From NCBI RefSeq assembly GCF_003946025.1, contig NZ_RHNR01000009.1, positions 1 to 59,361 on the forward strand: a stretch of DNA of 59,361 bases. The letters run 5' to 3'. A model generated the notes under the pieces. It was not told where the DNA came from and did not search any database. It saw only the letters and a program-made list of their open reading frames with translations. Of this stretch, positions 59,236 through 59,361 are shown in pieces; positions within the stretch are counted from its first letter, which is position 1; each line of letters opens with the position of its first letter. The stretch is from Lacticaseibacillus songhuajiangensis. Its GTDB lineage: Bacteria; Bacillota; Bacilli; Lactobacillales; Lactobacillaceae. The translations under genes and the position numbers were made by a program.

Positions 59236-59361
59236 CTAACTTTCAGGCAAATCCGCGATAACTTTGTAATCAATCTTCACCGCAGTCTTATTCTTTTTGG
59301 CAGTAATCGAAATTGGTCTACTTAAAACTGCGAGAAGATTTTCCAAATTCGCCATGACCAC
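59236..59361 (-). CDS. C-terminal fragment of a minus-strand gene cut by the window edge
   Basis: Open for 41 codons from the right edge to a TAG at 59236. The visible end reads LLAVLSRPISITAKKNKTAV then KIDYKVIADLPES. An ATG exists at 59355, but no ribosome site can be judged, so it is probably the tail of a larger protein. Family not recognised. Confidence 0.4.
   Translation of the reverse strand: MVMANLENLLAVLSRPISITAKKNKTAVKIDYKVIADLPES

Overview
The window comes from a low-GC-phylum (Bacillota) lactic acid bacterium of the family Lactobacillaceae with a moderately GC-rich genome. The gene order (ctsR-clpC, rpoB-rpoC, rpsL-rpsG-fusA, S10-spc-alpha ribosomal block, ecfA1-ecfA2-ecfT-truA, rplM-rpsI), the ctsR-clpC pair without mcsA/mcsB, the zinc forms of S14 and L36, and the maltose phosphorylase cluster all fit this family. 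The Lacticaseibacillus/Schleiferilactobacillus side of the family is my best guess, but genus and species cannot be fixed from the sequence alone.

Layout. (1) 1-3.3 kb: two tRNA genes (Gly-GCC, Pro-CGG), then the heat-shock pair ctsR-clpC behind a promoter with a clear CtsR box. (2) 3.4-10.9 kb: rpoB-rpoC with a structured, terminator-containing leader. (3) 11-25.1 kb: a complete maltose/maltodextrin system: two GH13 alpha-glucosidases, a neopullulanase-type enzyme, maltose phosphorylase, beta-phosphoglucomutase, ABC ATPase, lipoprotein binding protein, two permeases and a LacI-type regulator. Imported maltodextrins are cut to maltose, phosphorolysed to glucose plus beta-glucose-1-phosphate, and isomerised to glucose-6-phosphate. 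A short A24 prepilin-peptidase-like gene lies convergent to the regulator. (4) 25.6-29.1 kb: rpsL-rpsG-fusA behind a promoter and a leader with competing hairpins. (5) 29.1-29.7 kb: pncA on the minus strand. (6) 29.8-43.9 kb: the S10-spc-alpha superoperon, rpsJ to rplQ, including secY, adk, infA, rpmJ and rpoA. (7) 43.9-44.2 kb: a strongly folded non-coding region just after rplQ, in the position of the L17 downstream element, extended by a second long-stem structure and a terminator. (8) 44.3-47.6 kb: the ECF transporter energising module and truA. (9) 47.6-50.9 kb: a small membrane protein, a multicopper oxidase and an MFS exporter placed between truA and rplM. (10) 51.0-52.0 kb: rplM-rpsI with a promoter and an L13-type leader.

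(11) 52.1-59.4 kb: an accessory block, by eye more AT-rich, beginning immediately after the rpsI terminator. It holds two small regulator-centred modules. The first is an ArsR-type repressor with a SnoaL-like protein on one side and an arginase-fold protein plus nitronate-monooxygenase-like flavoprotein on the other, with shared ATCGATTTATC-type operator sequence in both intergenic regions. The second is a MerR-type regulator followed by two transcription units (a Rossmann protein; a DMT-type exporter plus a second Rossmann protein), each starting from a near-identical promoter with the 19-bp spacer typical of MerR activation. A YbaK/ProXp-ala-like deacylase lies between the modules, and a truncated minus-strand gene runs off the right edge.

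No rRNA gene, CRISPR array, insertion sequence, intact integrase or prophage was seen.
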